This document shows positions 31,724 to 44,700 of a stretch of DNA of 64,000 nt, one piece after another. The notes below the pieces were generated by a model. The model was not told the DNA's origin. It was given only the letters and a program-made list of their open reading frames with translations, and searched no databases. The position numbers and the translations under genes were made by a program. The stretch spans positions 395,033-459,032 of the forward strand of contig PSQN01000011.1 in assembly GCA_002989075.1 (NCBI GenBank), given 5' to 3'. Positions within the stretch are counted from its first letter, which is position 1, and each line of letters begins with the position of its first letter. The stretch comes from Arthonia radiata. Its lineage: Eukaryota; Ascomycota; Arthoniomycetes; Arthoniales; Arthoniaceae.

Positions 31724-32956
31724 AGCTTACATGCAGAGGCGCTCCTGCGCAAGTCGTTGAAAGTAGCTCAAGTCAGGCAGAGGAAAAGAGCGTCGGAGTT
31801 GGGTGGAGGACCGCCCGATATTATCGTGCTTGCCTAATAAGGTAATTCTCGTACTTGCTCCACCCGTTTTGATCGTCTTTTGTGTCAAGAAACTTTAGTC
31901 TGGTTCGATGCATATATTCTACTTTACTTTCACCCGGATCAACGACAACATCAAAGAGGTTCTCACAGCGCCATGATCGAGCTCATCCGTGCAGATTTAA
32001 GGGCGCGAGGTAGCCGAGTCCAACATTTTCATCCGTTCTCGTGTGGGACGCGCGGTAGCATGCTGACATGGCCGGACTCCTTCGCCGGACTGCGGCAAGC
32101 AAATATCCGTCATCGAATCATTTTGTCCTTTATGCTTTTCTCAATTGCAAGCACTCTCATCACGTCCTCGCAGTCTTTTGCTCTTTCCGTCTAAATCTGA
32201 AGAATCCCCTGCCTCGACAGGCCACAAAATGACTGCTCCAGTGGAAAAAGGATGCTTTAGCAGGCAGCTCAAAGTCCGTCGCTGCAATCTGAAACATCAG
32301 ACGCCTCATCCGCTTGCCCCTGCATGTTACGGCGGTGGACTCCACTCACATCACCTTCTCGCAGACCGTTTCTAGTGTGCTCATCAAGACTTCGTCACAG
32401 CCGAGCATCACGCTTACGACAGCTGCTCAGCCACTGACCGTTGTGTATCTCTCTAGTCCACGCGCAAGTGAAGCAAAGGCTCTTTTAGGTTTGGGTGTAC
32501 ATGCGGCTCTCCAACAATTGCCATGTCTCGCTTCGAACGACCATGGTTATTGGGAATCTTATGCAACTAGCCGCTAATTAAACCTTTTGGCTACTTTAAT
32601 GGAATCCTATTCACTGGCGAGTGTTCTGCGGCTAAACTCATCAATTACTTTGTCTGTATGCAGAGAATGCTGGCCATCCTTCAAGACACTATGGTTTCCG
32701 CAATCACACTCGTTCTTGTATTGATGACACCAAATTCTTGATCTTTTGAACAGCGTATGCAAAAGCTGGCCCACTCGACCAGCAAAATCTGAGGACGGTG
32801 TATCCCACAACTATCATGGGCACTCGAATATTGAGTATCAGGCTTGTTCAATTAATCTTTCAAGTGATCGCAGCCGTGGCGTTGAGACACTCCATATTAT
32901 AGAGCTGTTGATAGTGTCAGTCAACACAATCAAGCAAACTCAACCACACAGCTCTT
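31724..32956. other. Divergent intergenic region AAH1 - Zn2Cys6 gene, possible small gene
   Basis: This 1.2-kb region lies between divergent starts. Most of it is unremarkable. Between 32229 and 32577 the plus strand has an ATG in good context (CAAAATGACT) and then, in another frame, an 80-codon protein-like stretch (TTAAQPLTVVYLSS near 32415) that ends at a TAA at 32577. No intron joining the two frames is obvious. Upstream of 32956 is the promoter of the zinc-cluster gene. Confidence 0.4.
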
Positions 32957-33930
32957 ATGAGCAATCAGCGACCATTTGACTCGACCTTGCCCACAGTAAT
33001 CGAAGAGACGCCAGGCAGTCAACACCCCCACAGCTATTCCGAGCCTTATGCAGCAAGCGTCCACACGCCGCTCAGTCCACCGGACGTTCAGCCGCATCGC
33101 CTACGGATTCTGCCCCCGATCAGACTCGCGCCTAACAGACCTAGAACGCTCAGCGAGCCGCATCTCTTTACTCATTCTGCTCAAGCACCACGCTTCACAT
33201 ATACGCCTAATATTCTGCCTCAGCCTCTCCAGCAGACTGCATTTGAACAGCAAGCATACTCAACGTATTTCAGCACATCTCCACAGCAGTCGGACCCAGC
33301 ACTTAGTGCTCAAGTAGGTGCAAGCAGCCATCTGCCCTTTGCTTCCTCCCCTATACACCGCCGGCCTTTTCGCACGCGTCGTAAAGAACCGAGCTGCGAC
33401 GTCTGCAAGCAACGAAAAGTGAAGGTAAGCGCCTCTTGCTGTCTCAACTGAAACACCTTTGCTGACGGTACGACAGTGTGATGCTACGGAGGGTGGGAGT
33501 TGCACTGAGTGCAGATCTAGGGGCATCAGATGCCAGTTCACACAAGGTCAGACACGGCGCACCACCTCCCTCAGCACGTATGTTCGAGTTCAGTGACTCT
33601 CTCAGGAACTCCCACTGACCACAAAATAGTCGCATACAAGACCTTGAGCGTGAACTCGAGGACGTACGGAGAGAGAACACGTATCTTCGAAAGCTGCTTC
33701 AAGAGAGCCAGGCCATCCATCGACCGCAGACTTCTCCACGTTCAATGCCACCAACGTCGGCGCCATGGCCAGGTCCATGGTCTCCGGCTGCAAATATTCC
33801 CCACCTACCAGCATATCTTGACACTCGCCACACTGCACCAACTATTTCAGTTCCACAAATCGAACCCCGTCCGTCACCACCAGCGATTCCCCCACCTTCT
33901 TGGCACCTGCATCGTTTCGACCCAGGCTAG
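32957..33930 (+). CDS. Zn(2)Cys(6) transcription factor with coiled coil
   Basis: A small fungal zinc-cluster regulator of 289 aa. Exons are 32957-33424, 33477-33577 and 33630-33930. The two 52-bp introns both contain CTGAC branch sites. The DNA-binding cluster spans intron 1: Cys 147, 150, 157, 165, 168 and 175, spaced C-x2-C-x6-C-x7-C-x2-C-x6-C, preceded by a basic RTRRKE patch. A linker and a short heptad coiled coil follow (RIQDLERELEDVRREN, then LRKLL), suggesting a dimer. The 140-residue N-terminus is Pro/Ser/Gln-rich and the C-terminus Pro-rich; both look like disordered activation regions. It lacks the large fungal-specific MHR domain. The target genes are unknown. Confidence 0.88.
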
Positions 33931-36314
33931 GTCATAGCTATCTTGTGAATGACAAATGGTAATCAAGCTGAAGAGGAATGTTTTCAAAGGGCACCGATCT
34001 ACCTTCGCCAACGACCACCGTATTTCAAGACTTCAAGTAAAGCGGCACGGGCACATAACACAACGAAGAAATTGCTGCTGCACGCAAGACGCTTCTAATT
34101 TGCGTTCCCCGCCAAAGCTGGCCACTCGGACGTGCCCTAATACTCATCACCCCAGATTTCTAACATGCAGACACGATAAGACCTATAGAGAATTTATCGG
34201 CCAAGGTACACGGTGGACACGCACCTCAGAAGCCTTCGGCCCAGCGGAGGACAGTCACTTCTATTTCGGACACCTTCGAGCCGTGTGAAGAGCCACATGC
34301 TGTCAGCAGCACGGTAAAACTCCCGGAATGACTTAGCCAAGCTTCAATGTTACGGCAGGTGTCTCGAAAGATCAGATTCCTGTCAAAGTACGCAGCCACT
34401 CAGCAGTGGTTTATCAAGCTCCGAAACTTCACTTACTAGCTGACTTGGGGACCACAAGATCGTCCGACGATCGACATGAGCCACTGTGACGTCCTGCTAG
34501 ACCCTTGCGACCATGGCCGCCGTCTTCATCATGCAACATGACGACAAACACCTCATCTTCTGTTGCGTGAGCATCCAGCTATGGATCATGCGAGTTCTTC
34601 TTCTCTGCTACGGCTTCTCCAAGCAGTACTTCCACCTCAATGGCTTGACTATCTGATCAAAAGCAGCTTATCAGCGGCATGACAGACGTTAGCTCAGCTG
34701 GGTCAACAAGCATCAGGTCACGTCTGCGCTTCAACTTGCCAAGACGACGTCCGTCCCCGAGATATGCTTTACTTGACATCGAACCCGCAAGATGCATTTT
34801 TTCGATAGGACCCTACCGCACAGACGGGACAACCGTCGCTTGTCTCTCTAGTGTAGCACCTAACGATCCAACTTTAAGTCTAATGGCGAGTCTCTTTCGA
34901 CAGATGGCATCTGTTCACGCACCGCGAGATCCAGAACAATGTCGAGGCTGCATGCGCTCAGTACTTACTACTCGGTCCGAGAGAGCAGCTTAATACGCCC
35001 GCGCCAGCTCGCGCACCGGGAGCGATGAGTTAGAGACGTTGATAAACCCTCGGGCTTGAACAGTGCGATTCCGGCTTCGATACTGGTGGGTGTGGCGGGT
35101 CGAAGACGTGTGCAAAGGCTCGAGATTACCAAGCCAAATCCATCAAGAAATGATAGCAAGTTCAGATATGTATCGCCCTCACGATTGACGATAGCGGTTC
35201 TCACACAGTGTTCAACCGTCAGCGCCGTCCAACAGCTTCTAAACACAAGAAGAAGCAGGACTAAGGGTAGATAGGTGCTCGAGCGCTCCAACTAGCGTTT
35301 CAGAGACGGACATGGATACTTGAGATGATATGTTTGAGCATTCGCAGATATGTAAGCAAACATAATAAGTATAGCAGTCATAACTGGAAGTATCTGTTCT
35401 ATAAGGGCTCTTATTAGCCAGCGCCGTACTCTTGGCTTTAAACCCTAGGATATAGCTGTAGAACGAAGGCAGCACATGTGCTCGAGCGCTCCTGTGAGGC
35501 CTGCGAAAATGAAACGTAGAGACTAAATCATAGACCCAATTCTCGTTACACGTCTAAGCACAGTACTGAGCGCACAGCACGCACTACCAGCGTTATCCCT
35601 TCTTAGACACCTTCCGCGGGCCATCGCCGCCGTCTTAGCAGCGAAACATGAGAGGCGGCAATATAGTTAGGGGTGTACATATGCTCGAGCGTGCTCGAGA
35701 TCATAGATCCAACATGTTTGTCTATTCTGGAAAGTCCGAGGTGCACAGCGCTCATTGCCAATGGCGTCCGTACATAGACAGTCTTCTTCATTCAACAATA
35801 CTGCTTTCAATCACCTACTGATCCACGCTGCACACTGCACAGCGAGTATGCATGGCTTATCAAGGTTCTTGAATCGCTGATCTTGGTCTGCGGGGGTGAT
35901 TGGGCAGGAAAGGCCACGGAAGTTAACAACTCCACATGCTGGGTGGGAGCTGATACCACAGCGGATGATATCCCGGACAGTAGCAGAACCATCGCACCCC
36001 TGCCCAGCCGACCCACTCTTCTACCAGTTAAGTTCAAGTAACGCAGGAGTACCGGCATCCAAGCGCTCGACTAAAGCACCAATCTCACCCAGGCTCGCCG
36101 CTAAACCAAAGCACGAAAACAATGACATAGCGAAAACAAAAAGCCCGAATCAGAGCAAGATCAAGTATTCAAATAGGTATCTACCCACTTTACAAGCTAC
36201 GCCGCCGCTATGCTGACTCTCCCCACGCCCTATCGAAGACGTGATACATACCTGGACGCCGCTGATGCTGCGTGTCGTGTCGTGCTATATCGTACAATAC
36301 AGTAAATGAAACCC
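33931..36314. other. 2.4-kb gene-poor region
   Basis: I find no gene with recognisable domains here. Short frames include a minus-strand 107-codon frame at 34968-35291, listed separately. Related short segments recur: GTGCTCGAGCGCTCC at 35275-35289 and 35478-35492, with a TGCTCGAGCG variant at 35682. This suggests decayed duplicated sequence. GC content falls gradually towards 35300. Confidence 0.5.
34968..35291 (-). CDS. Hypothetical 107-aa protein with signal-peptide-like start (weak)
   Basis: The frame begins with a short basic start and a Leu/Val-rich hydrophobic run (YLPLVLLLLVF) followed by SCWTA, which looks like a cleavable signal peptide. The rest has three or four cysteines and no recognised family. 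It sits in a gene-poor stretch containing degenerate repeats, so it may not be expressed. Confidence 0.28.
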   Translation of the reverse strand: MERSSTYLPLVLLLLVFRSCWTALTVEHCVRTAIVNREGDTYLNLLSFLDGFGLVISSLCTRLRPATPTSIEAGIALFKPEGLSTSLTHRSRCASWRGRIKLLSRTE

Positions 36315-39300
36315 TCAGAACGCCGAGCGCACGCGCATCTCCACAATCTTCTTCTCCACGTCCTGAACGCTCTTCTCGACCTCGTTCGCGATCTTCTGCT
36401 TCCACTCGTTGCTGAGGGTGAAGTAGCGCTCGATCAGGTCGCCGTCGATGCAGCCTTTGACCGGGACGTAGTAGGAGCGGTAGAGCAGGTGGTCGCGCCC
36501 GAGGATGTTGGGCTCGGCCATGCGCATGCAGCGCTCGAGGTCGTGGAACATGGAGATATCGTCTTGCATGGCGAAGGGGACGACCACGCCGATGCTGCCC
36601 TGTAGACCGGTCCACACCAGCACCTCCAGTCCGCCTGGCTGCAGCACCGTCTTGTGAAACCCCATGGGGATGTCGTTGACGTAGAAGTGCGCGGCCAGTT
36701 CCAGTCTGTGCGGCGTGCCGCTCAGGTACGGCTTCAGCTGCTTCACGACCAAGCCGCCGTTCTCCTGATCGATCTCGTCAGAAACCTCTTTAGGGCAGCG
36801 GACGACGAAAACGTTGCCGAACTTGTCGCCGCCGGCTACTGTCTCGTAGTCGACCATTGTGCAGCAGGTGCTCCAGCGGGGCTGGATGTCGTCGGCGAAG
36901 GGGATGAGCTCGTTGGTCTTGGGGTCGTAGTTGAGGTACGTGATGGACTCTTTCTGGTCGGCCGCGTAAACCCGAGTGCCGTACGTGTCGAGCGCGACGA
37001 CGGCGTAAGGGCATGCGCGGGGTCGCCAAGACTTGCGAAGCAGCTGTTTCATGCCGACGTCGTAGATGCAGACGTGGCGGCCCCAGCCGAGCAGCAAGCG
37101 GCCATGGAACGGGAGGAGAGCTAGAGGCGGAGCGTCGAATTTGGTCTTGTGCAGAAACTCGAAGTGGGGGTCCGAGACCTGTTGCCAGTCGGGGTTGTAG
37201 TAGCCGGGGTCGTAGAGGCGGTAGAGGTGGATGTAGCCGCATTGTGTGGAGTGCTGGACGACGGGCGCGTTCTTAGCGGTCGAGACGAATAGGAATGTAT
37301 CGCTGTCTTGTGAAGTGATTGTGGCAAAGCAACAGGCGATAGCATGCTCGTTATCGTCAAGTTCGATACGAGCTAGGATCTGTTGTTTGAGAGGGTCGAC
37401 AAGGGTGATGAGAGAGGCCCAGGTACCTCGAGTTCGAGGGTTGAGAAGGTACTCTTTCTTCTCCATGGGAGGTTCGGTGCCGGTCATTTTTTCGTCACGG
37501 TCGTCGAGATCCATTGCAGCGTCTCCGTCTGCGTCTTCTTCTTTCTTGATGGCTCTATGCGCGCGGCTTGCTTCGCGAGATTGTTGGGATTCGATGGCCT
37601 TCTGAACGGCCGGTGTCATCGTATTGGGGTCTGCCTCGAGAACGATGAAATGAGGTGTGTCTGGGATTTGTGTCAATGATCGAGGTGTGTATTGGAGTGG
37701 AGTCGTCTGGGTCATGAGATGGCTGGCGACACTGGGAACGCTTAGAAGACTGGTGAGACGTTAGCAGATGGCTATAGAATCAACATGAGGTTATTTCAGG
37801 GACAGGTTGTGCGTTTCAGTAGGAACAATTGGAATTAGTATTCACCACCGCCATGTGGCGTATGTTTTCAACAACGAATGGTCTTCATCATGCAGGAGGC
37901 GTGAGGAACTGGGAAGACACAACATACCAGAGAGTTGAGCCTTGAAGACACACCATACCGTCCGAGTCATTCTCCATGTTGAGACGTCGTGCGAAGTCGA
38001 GAGGCGAATAGTCCAACGGGGTCGCCTTCAACGTGTTGTCTCGAGGATGTGGGTATATCATGAAAGTGCGCGCCCCCATTGCAAGGAGGACTTGTTGTCC
38101 AGCGACCGTGACTACGGCAAAACGAACGCCTCGAGGTCCAAGAAATCGTGTGTGTGAATTTGTAAGGGCCGCAGTCTGCTCGTCAATCACAGTGCGGATA
38201 TACACACCAGACCGAAGACCAATGTGCAGGAACAAAGTGGTGCGGCCAGAAACGTCTTTCATGGGAAGAATCTGCATAGCTGTGGGAGGCGAAGAGGTTG
38301 CTTGAAGCGACAGTTGATGGAGAGTGCCGTTTTGGTCGCAAGTCAACATGCGAACGGTCTGATCTGCAAGTCCAACTGCAAGAAAGTCGCTGCGCCGACT
38401 GCCTTCTGGAATCTCTGCAAGGCTCAGAGCGGTGATCGGAGCAGGCATCTCGGGGTGAAACTCTAGTTCCGCAAAGGTACCATCGTCGGCGAGTTCAAAG
38501 TAATATATCTCGCCGGAGCTCAGGCCGATCGCGACTTGACGCTCATTGGTAGCTGCAGTGACCACTGTACGGACGTCAGGAGCTTCCCAGTCGTCACAAT
38601 GTCTTGCAGGCTTGATGACGCGAACGCCACGAGAGTGGACTTGAACAACATCGTCGTTCACCAAGACCTGAACTGCGATAGTTTGGACTCGGTCAAGAAA
38701 CCGTGCATCCTGTGACGATACCTCTTCGATACTCTCGTTCTCGGGGTCGATCTGTAGAGTCAAAGTGCTATTTGGGTACGCCATGACGACCCAAGAATCG
38801 TACCGGTCTGCATGCTTGAGTTTAGTCGTCCAGACGCCAGTCGGAATGCCTTCAGCACCAGCCAGGTCGCCACGCGAGCGCTCGAACACAGGTAAGCCAT
38901 GCTTCGTGACTTTCAGTGAGCTTCTTGCACCCGTGCCACAAGCAGAGACAATTTGAGGCGGCTCGCCGTGTGTCAATTCAGACACACGAGAGGCCGTAGT
39001 GGGATTGCTCTTGTCAAAATCGCGCTGCCACTCGAGGGTGGGTTCAACGTCAGGCTTGTCAAAATAGACAGGTTCGTAGGGGTCGTTCCAGTTTACCGGG
39101 AACTGATCGCTATCAAAGGCCGTGTTCTGCTCACCAAGGTCCATCAGAGCGTAGAGGCATTGCTGGCCAGATTCACTGGCGCAGTATAGATATGCAGTCT
39201 TTGTGAGTACAATGACAGAAGCAACTGGGATGGTGGCGAAGTATTGAATCACGAGCTTGGACACCTCGCCGGTCGAAACCCCATTGCGGTCTTTCTTGAC

Positions 39301-40296
39301 GTCCAAGGATACGCGGAATAGATCACCGTCGTCGGTCTGTAGAATGACGAAGAAGGCGCCTTTTGCTTTTGGTGTCACTCCAGCCACGATGCGACGCTCG
39401 CGATCCGGATCTTCTAAAGGACCTGAGCGGCGTGGTATGGCAACGCGAAAGATATCTTGATTGTCGTGGCGATATGTGATGTTGTCCAGACCACAAACTA
39501 GCACGCCACCTGGTCCGTCTCTTCCACCCGGTACTTGGTAGAGAGCGTGAGCTGTACGGTCTACGGCGTCCGACCACTTTCGCATGACATGGTTCAGTCC
39601 AAGATCCAGTTCGTAGTAGACCAACTCTTTTTCCACATCTTTCATGGCTTGATCGGTCGGATCTTGATCACAATCCGTGTAGTCGAGTTCGAGAGCTGCA
39701 AAGACGGGGTTGTCATACCCATTGTCGAGAGCTGTGAGGGCGAAAGTGATTGTGCGCGGTTTGTGCGCTTCGAGGGGTGAAGAGATGGTGAGGTTGCCTT
39801 TAGAGTCGCGGTTGAGGAAATAGATGACCTTGTTCTTCTCGATGGAGGCAATCATGCAAGCTCTGCCACGAGGGTCGACCGCGAGATACTCGCCTGGAAT
39901 CGCGCGCCTCACACCAGACTGACCAAAGGTCTCCAGGTGATTTTGCTGCCAGCACTGCTTTTCAGACTGCCACTCTAAGGTGGTAATACGGCCATTGTCA
40001 GCGGTGACTATGAGATACTCTTTCGATGAGCCTGCAATCTTGTAGGTTCCAAGAGCGCGGATGACCGCGAAGCAGTCCTGACTGTGGATCTCAACGAGGG
40101 TACCTTTGAGCCGATCATCTTCGAGAGACTCGGCAGTTTTGTAGAGAGTAATGCGCGATCCAGTAGCAGTTAGTAAGAGCTGGTCTTTAGGCCCACCACC
40201 AGCGAAATTGCCGACGACGGCGTCTCGGACTGCGGAAGGCGGTTGGAGGGTGAGGGAGTAGAGGTGTAGATTTGACGCAGTGACTGATGCAGCCAT
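36315..40296 (-). CDS. RSE1: Splicing factor 3B subunit 3 (Rse1/SF3b130)
   Basis: Rse1 is the three-beta-propeller scaffold of the U2 snRNP SF3b complex, acting in branch-site recognition and prespliceosome assembly. Exons are 37928-40296 and 36315-37749, separated by a 178-bp intron (GTATGTTG...GCTAACGTCTCACCAG, phase 2). The product is 1267 aa; human SF3B3 is 1217. The start MAASVTASNLHLYSLTLQ matches the family's LYxLTLQ opening. Residues 1-450 correspond to the MMS1_N-type propeller region. The second exon carries the CPSF_A C-terminal region, including HLYRLYDPGYYNPDW and the final QKIANEVEKSVQDVEKKIVEMR helix. An acidic, Lys-rich insertion lies near residues 840-870 (KKEEDADGDAAMDLDD). 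Confidence 0.96.
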
Positions 40297-41286
40297 TGCA
40301 GATGAGGCCCGAAGGCCGGCGCAGGAATTGAATGGAGGACGAGAGAGAGTTGACTATGATCGCGGAATCAGTTTCGAGGCACAGAAAACTGTTTGAAAGC
40401 TTGTCAGTAAAAGAGCCGCTAAAGCAGAAAGGGAATGGAGGGAGACGGCGGAGATAGGGGCGCCAGGCAACTGCCATAGGGTTAAGGGCGGAATTCGGGT
40501 GTGGGGGTTGCCACGATTTAGCCTGGCGCCCCTCCGGCCTTCTCCCTCTTTTCAACTTCACAACAGAATGACTTACATTGCTTGCGTTGCTTCGCGATCG
40601 CAATGGCAGTCGCCAAGGAGGTCTGCTTACCGCTACAAACTGGCAATAGTATTCGTCAGCTCAAATTCTCTCAATGGTAAGCGTTCTGGGATTCCGGTCG
40701 GCGCCGCCAGCACGCGCCTGCAGGGCAAGCGCGTCAGGACAACCCGCGTAACTCTTTGGCACCGCGTCGCTGAAGTCTAGCACACCTCGTTTGTTCCTCT
40801 TTCTTTCTTGCAAGAATAATCTAATGTTGGCGCCGTATTGCAGTTGCTTCAAATTTCAAAAAAAGATATTTCGTACTGTCAAAAAGCAGTTTGGCAAGAC
40901 AGCAACCACTCCTCGATCCTCACTCTTCTTTCAATGTTCAAGGCTGCTTGCACCCAAACATCAAAATTGAAAAAGTATGAAGTCACGTGAGAGGTGTGAG
41001 TCTAATGTTACGATGCTTCCGCCGAGCAAATATGCATCCTGAGATACCAGCTCCTCAGCACGGTGACAGTAATGGCGGGTATCGTTGCGCTCTCGAAATA
41101 TATATCTCTTTCTCTTGTATTGCTGTTGTAGCATTGTGCTTCATCAAAGCTCTTCAGTGCGTTAAGAGGACTACTTAGGCAGGTAGACTTTGTAAGGACG
41201 CGGGCGACCCAAAGAGTATCACGGAGGCTGCCAGAACTGTCAATGTGCTCAACAGAGATGTCGCTTACCTTCAGCAGGGCACTGCC
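40297..41286. other. RSE1 upstream region
   Basis: The RSE1 promoter should lie here. No domain-bearing frame or RNA gene was recognised in the ~1 kb between the RSE1 start and the small minus-strand ORF at 41287. Confidence 0.5.
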
Positions 41287-41304
41287 CTAGGCCAAGGGCA
41301 GTGC
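41279..41304. repeat. Perfect 10-bp inverted repeat (hairpin) over an ORF stop
   Basis: GCACTGCCCT at 41279-41288 is exactly complementary to AGGGCAGTGC at 41295-41304, leaving a 6-nt loop AGGCCA. In the minus-strand sense the stem overlaps the last codons and stop of the 51-codon ORF. Confidence 0.8.
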
Positions 41305-41442
41305 AACCTGCGCGAGGTCGTCAAGCTCCTCGCACCGCTCTCCCGTGGCGAAGTAGCGCCGGGAGGCGCGCTGGTGGCCCGTGATGCGGGCTCGGAGCTT
41401 GACGAACCAGTTTAGCACCTTCGCGATGTGCTTGGGCGGCAT
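41287..41442 (-). CDS. Small basic protein, 51 aa (candidate)
   Basis: A short frame starts at an ATG in a strong context (CACCATGC). It begins MPPKHIAKVLNWFVKLR and continues with an Arg-rich helix and an acidic C-terminal helix. The composition (amphipathic, Lys/Arg then Glu/Asp) looks protein-like and the codon choice is GC-rich like its neighbours. I recognise no family. A GTAAGC soon after the stop could be a splice donor of a longer transcript. It lies between the divergent RSE1 and OSBP-family genes. Confidence 0.42.
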   Translation of the reverse strand: MPPKHIAKVLNWFVKLRARITGHQRASRRYFATGERCEELDDLAQVALPLA

Positions 41443-41704
41443 GGTGCTGGCTCTTTGGTGGTGCTATGGGCACAAAGTCTCCCTGCCGCGCGCTCCTCCG
41501 TAGCTTTTCCATGCAATATTTCGGCCTTACACGTCAGGCATCCGAGTAACCCTAACCCTTGCCCAACCACCGCGTTCAGCGCCTACGCCATCTTCGATTG
41601 CTTCCGGAGCACCCCTGGTCAGAGCCCCTCCGCCGGCGCAGCTCAAAAACCCCCAATTACTCACAAATTTCCACTCATCGCGGCTGCTGTTATTACATTT
41701 TCAT

Positions 41705-44700
41705 ATGAACGCAGACCGGCCAGGCCTGCATAAGCGGGGCAAGTCCGCTGTTGCGCGATCGCTCCTGCATCGTGTATCAAGCAAGCAAGAGCCAGATCCA
41801 GAGGGGAATCCTATCACGCCCGCCAAATCCTCCACCATTGCAGACACCGGCTCACCATTGTCTCACACTGCATCGATACATGATCTTCCAATGCGGCCGC
41901 CGCCTGCCTCCCAGGCGTCTGCCCCACCTTCCATTGAGCAGTCAGTGAAGCTCTTTCGGGTATACGAGGCGCTGCGCAAAGGCGATACCGCGGCCATCAC
42001 GAAAGCTTTAAGAGATGAGAACACCGGCGTACCCGGCGACGAGCGCCGAGGAAGTACTACATCCACGAATGGATCCGCGGGCACTTCGCTGGAGGGCACT
42101 ACATTGCTGCACCTCGCTGTGCAATGCGCGGACGTCCCAGTGATCGAATACATCCTGGCAAACTCCGCGGGTGCTGTAGACGTCAATGCAAGAGATAAAG
42201 ATGGCAACACTCCGCTACACATTGCTTCGAATCTCACACGTGGACCTATTGTCAGGCTGCTGCTCGAGCAGGCCGGCATGAATGATTCCGTCACGAACTA
42301 CCAAGGCAAGACTGCACTTGATTTGGCCAAGAGTCCAGAAATATTCCAACAGCTTCAGCTCGCGCGATCACTGTATGTTGACGAGCATGTCAATAAGATG
42401 CACCAATTAGTGGCTTCGAGCTCCTATGATGGCATCGAGTCCATGATGATGGACGCGCATTTCAAGAGCGCGGTTGACGTAAACGGAGGTGAGCTGGCAA
42501 CAGAAGCAGAGACTACAAGAAGTGGAGGCACCTTACTGCATGAAGCTGCTCGTAAGAAAGATGGCAAACTCATTGAGATACTCCTACTGAACGGCGCCGA
42601 TCCGTTTCGACGGGACAGAAAAGGCAAGCTTCCTCAAGACGTCACCAAAGATGACAAGATACGCGGGCTACTTAAGAGGTCGCCGGCAGCAGCTGTAGCT
42701 CAGAGAGGTATCCAAGAGAAAACGATACTCGGGGGAAGCAGCAGTCAGGCTGTAGCAGCGGGTGGTGCTGAAAGCAATGTCGGTGGAAAGGAAGCACGGG
42801 AGATGAAGGGCTATCTGAAAAAGTGGACCAACTATACATCCGGGTATAAGCTACGCTGGTTTGTGCTTGAGGATGGCGTGATGAGCTACTACAAGCATCA
42901 AGGTAAGACCGGCCTCCTTCAGATTCGTGCCATTAGCTAATTTCACCAGACGATGCCGGCTCGGCTTGCCGCGGCGCAATCAACATGCGTATTGCTACAC
43001 TACACATGGACGCGGCGGACAAGACTAGGTTCGAGGTCCACGGCAAGTCATCGGTCAAGTATCACCTGAAAGCCAACCACCAGGTCGAGGCCAAGAGATG
43101 GTTCTGGGCTCTCAATAACGCTATTCAATGGGCGAAGGACGAAGCACGTGAGGAAAAGAAGAGGTCAGCGCGAAGTACGGAGATCATCCGACAAGCAAAG
43201 ACCGGTCACGCGGAGCGACTTCAGGCACGTGACCATGATGAGCAAAGTACTGGGGCTTCCAGCAAGTCTGCGAATAGGCTTGTGCCCGGATCATCTGTCA
43301 GTCTTGCTAGGTCTATCACAGACGATGACGACGGCGCAAGCGTGAATGACCCAAGCGTTGCAGGTGACGATATCGGCAAGGCTCTGAAAACTGACGGTAC
43401 TGCCGCCATTGAGGGTGATCCAGATGACGACGAGGACTATGGCGACGATGCTAGCAGCAATGAAGCTCAGCCGGTCAACAGGGATGCCTTTATGATCGCT
43501 GCGCAGTCCGCCCGATTGCAGCTTGACCTCTTGTCGCAGATCACCGGCGCCTTGCAGCGTGAGAAGTCCAACACTCCCGAGATGTCTATCTCCGAACCAA
43601 CAGTGGCCCAGGCGTTGGCCTCTTATGAGGCCGCGGTCGCCAATCTTAGAGGGCTCGTTGGCGATCTTGGTCGCATCGGACGTGACCGCGAATCTTACTG
43701 GCATTATCGCCTTGAGCAGGAGGTCAACATGCGACGAATCTGGGAAGACAGTATGGCCAAGGTCGCTAAAGATCAGGAGCAGCTCGAGCGGCAGATGTAC
43801 GAATCAGAAGAGAAGCGTAAGAAGACCAAGCGCGCACTAAGGGACGCGTTAGAAGGACAGATAAGCGGTGCGCCAGGCACTGATGCCACGTCTGCACGAG
43901 TGCAGTTCCAGGAATCTGTCGTAGACACTGATGCCGATGCGCCTGCCATCATGTCACCACGTCGGATGTCACTGAACAGAGCGCGCGCGGGCTCGAACGC
44001 GCGCAAGTTCTCTACAATTGAAGCTATAGCAGACATCTCTGACTCAGATTCCGACAACGATGAAGAGTTCTTTGATGCCGTCGGCGCTGGAGAAGTGGAA
44101 GTTATTGAAGAAATTCCAGCAGACGTCACAAGTGGCCCTACTACGACCAGCAGAGCTGCTGGCAAGGAACTAAGAGCAGTCAAATCGGAGCGCATCGAGT
44201 CCTCCTACAAAGGCTACGAGGAGCCTGTTCGAACACGACTCAAGCTGGCCGCTGACAACCGACCAAAGATCTCACTATGGGGCATCCTGAAGTCGATGAT
44301 AGGCAAAGACATGACCAAGATGACCCTACCCGTCTCTTTCAACGAGCCGACGTCTCTCCTTTATCGCGTTGCAGAAGACATGGAATACACTGACCTTCTC
44401 GACATCGCTGCTGACCGCACAGACTCCACAGAGCGCATGTTGTACGTCGCCGCTTTCGCAGCCAGTGAGTACGCCTCCACCATTGGTCGAGTCGCCAAGC
44501 CTTTCAATCCACTCCTTGGCGAGACCTACGAATACGTCCGGCCAGACAAAGGCTATCGCTTTCTTGTTGAGCAAGTCAGCCATCATCCTCCTGTCGGTGC
44601 CGCGTGGGCCGAATCTGCAAAGTGGGATTACTATGGAGAGTCTGCTGTCAAGTCGAAGTTCTACGGTAAAGCGTTCGACATCAATCCTCTTGGTACATGG

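Noticed and set aside
37888-40296. RSE1 as two separate genes (802 and 466 codons)
   Set aside because: A phase-consistent 178-bp intron with a GCTAAC branch site joins them and both halves match one SF3B3-type protein.
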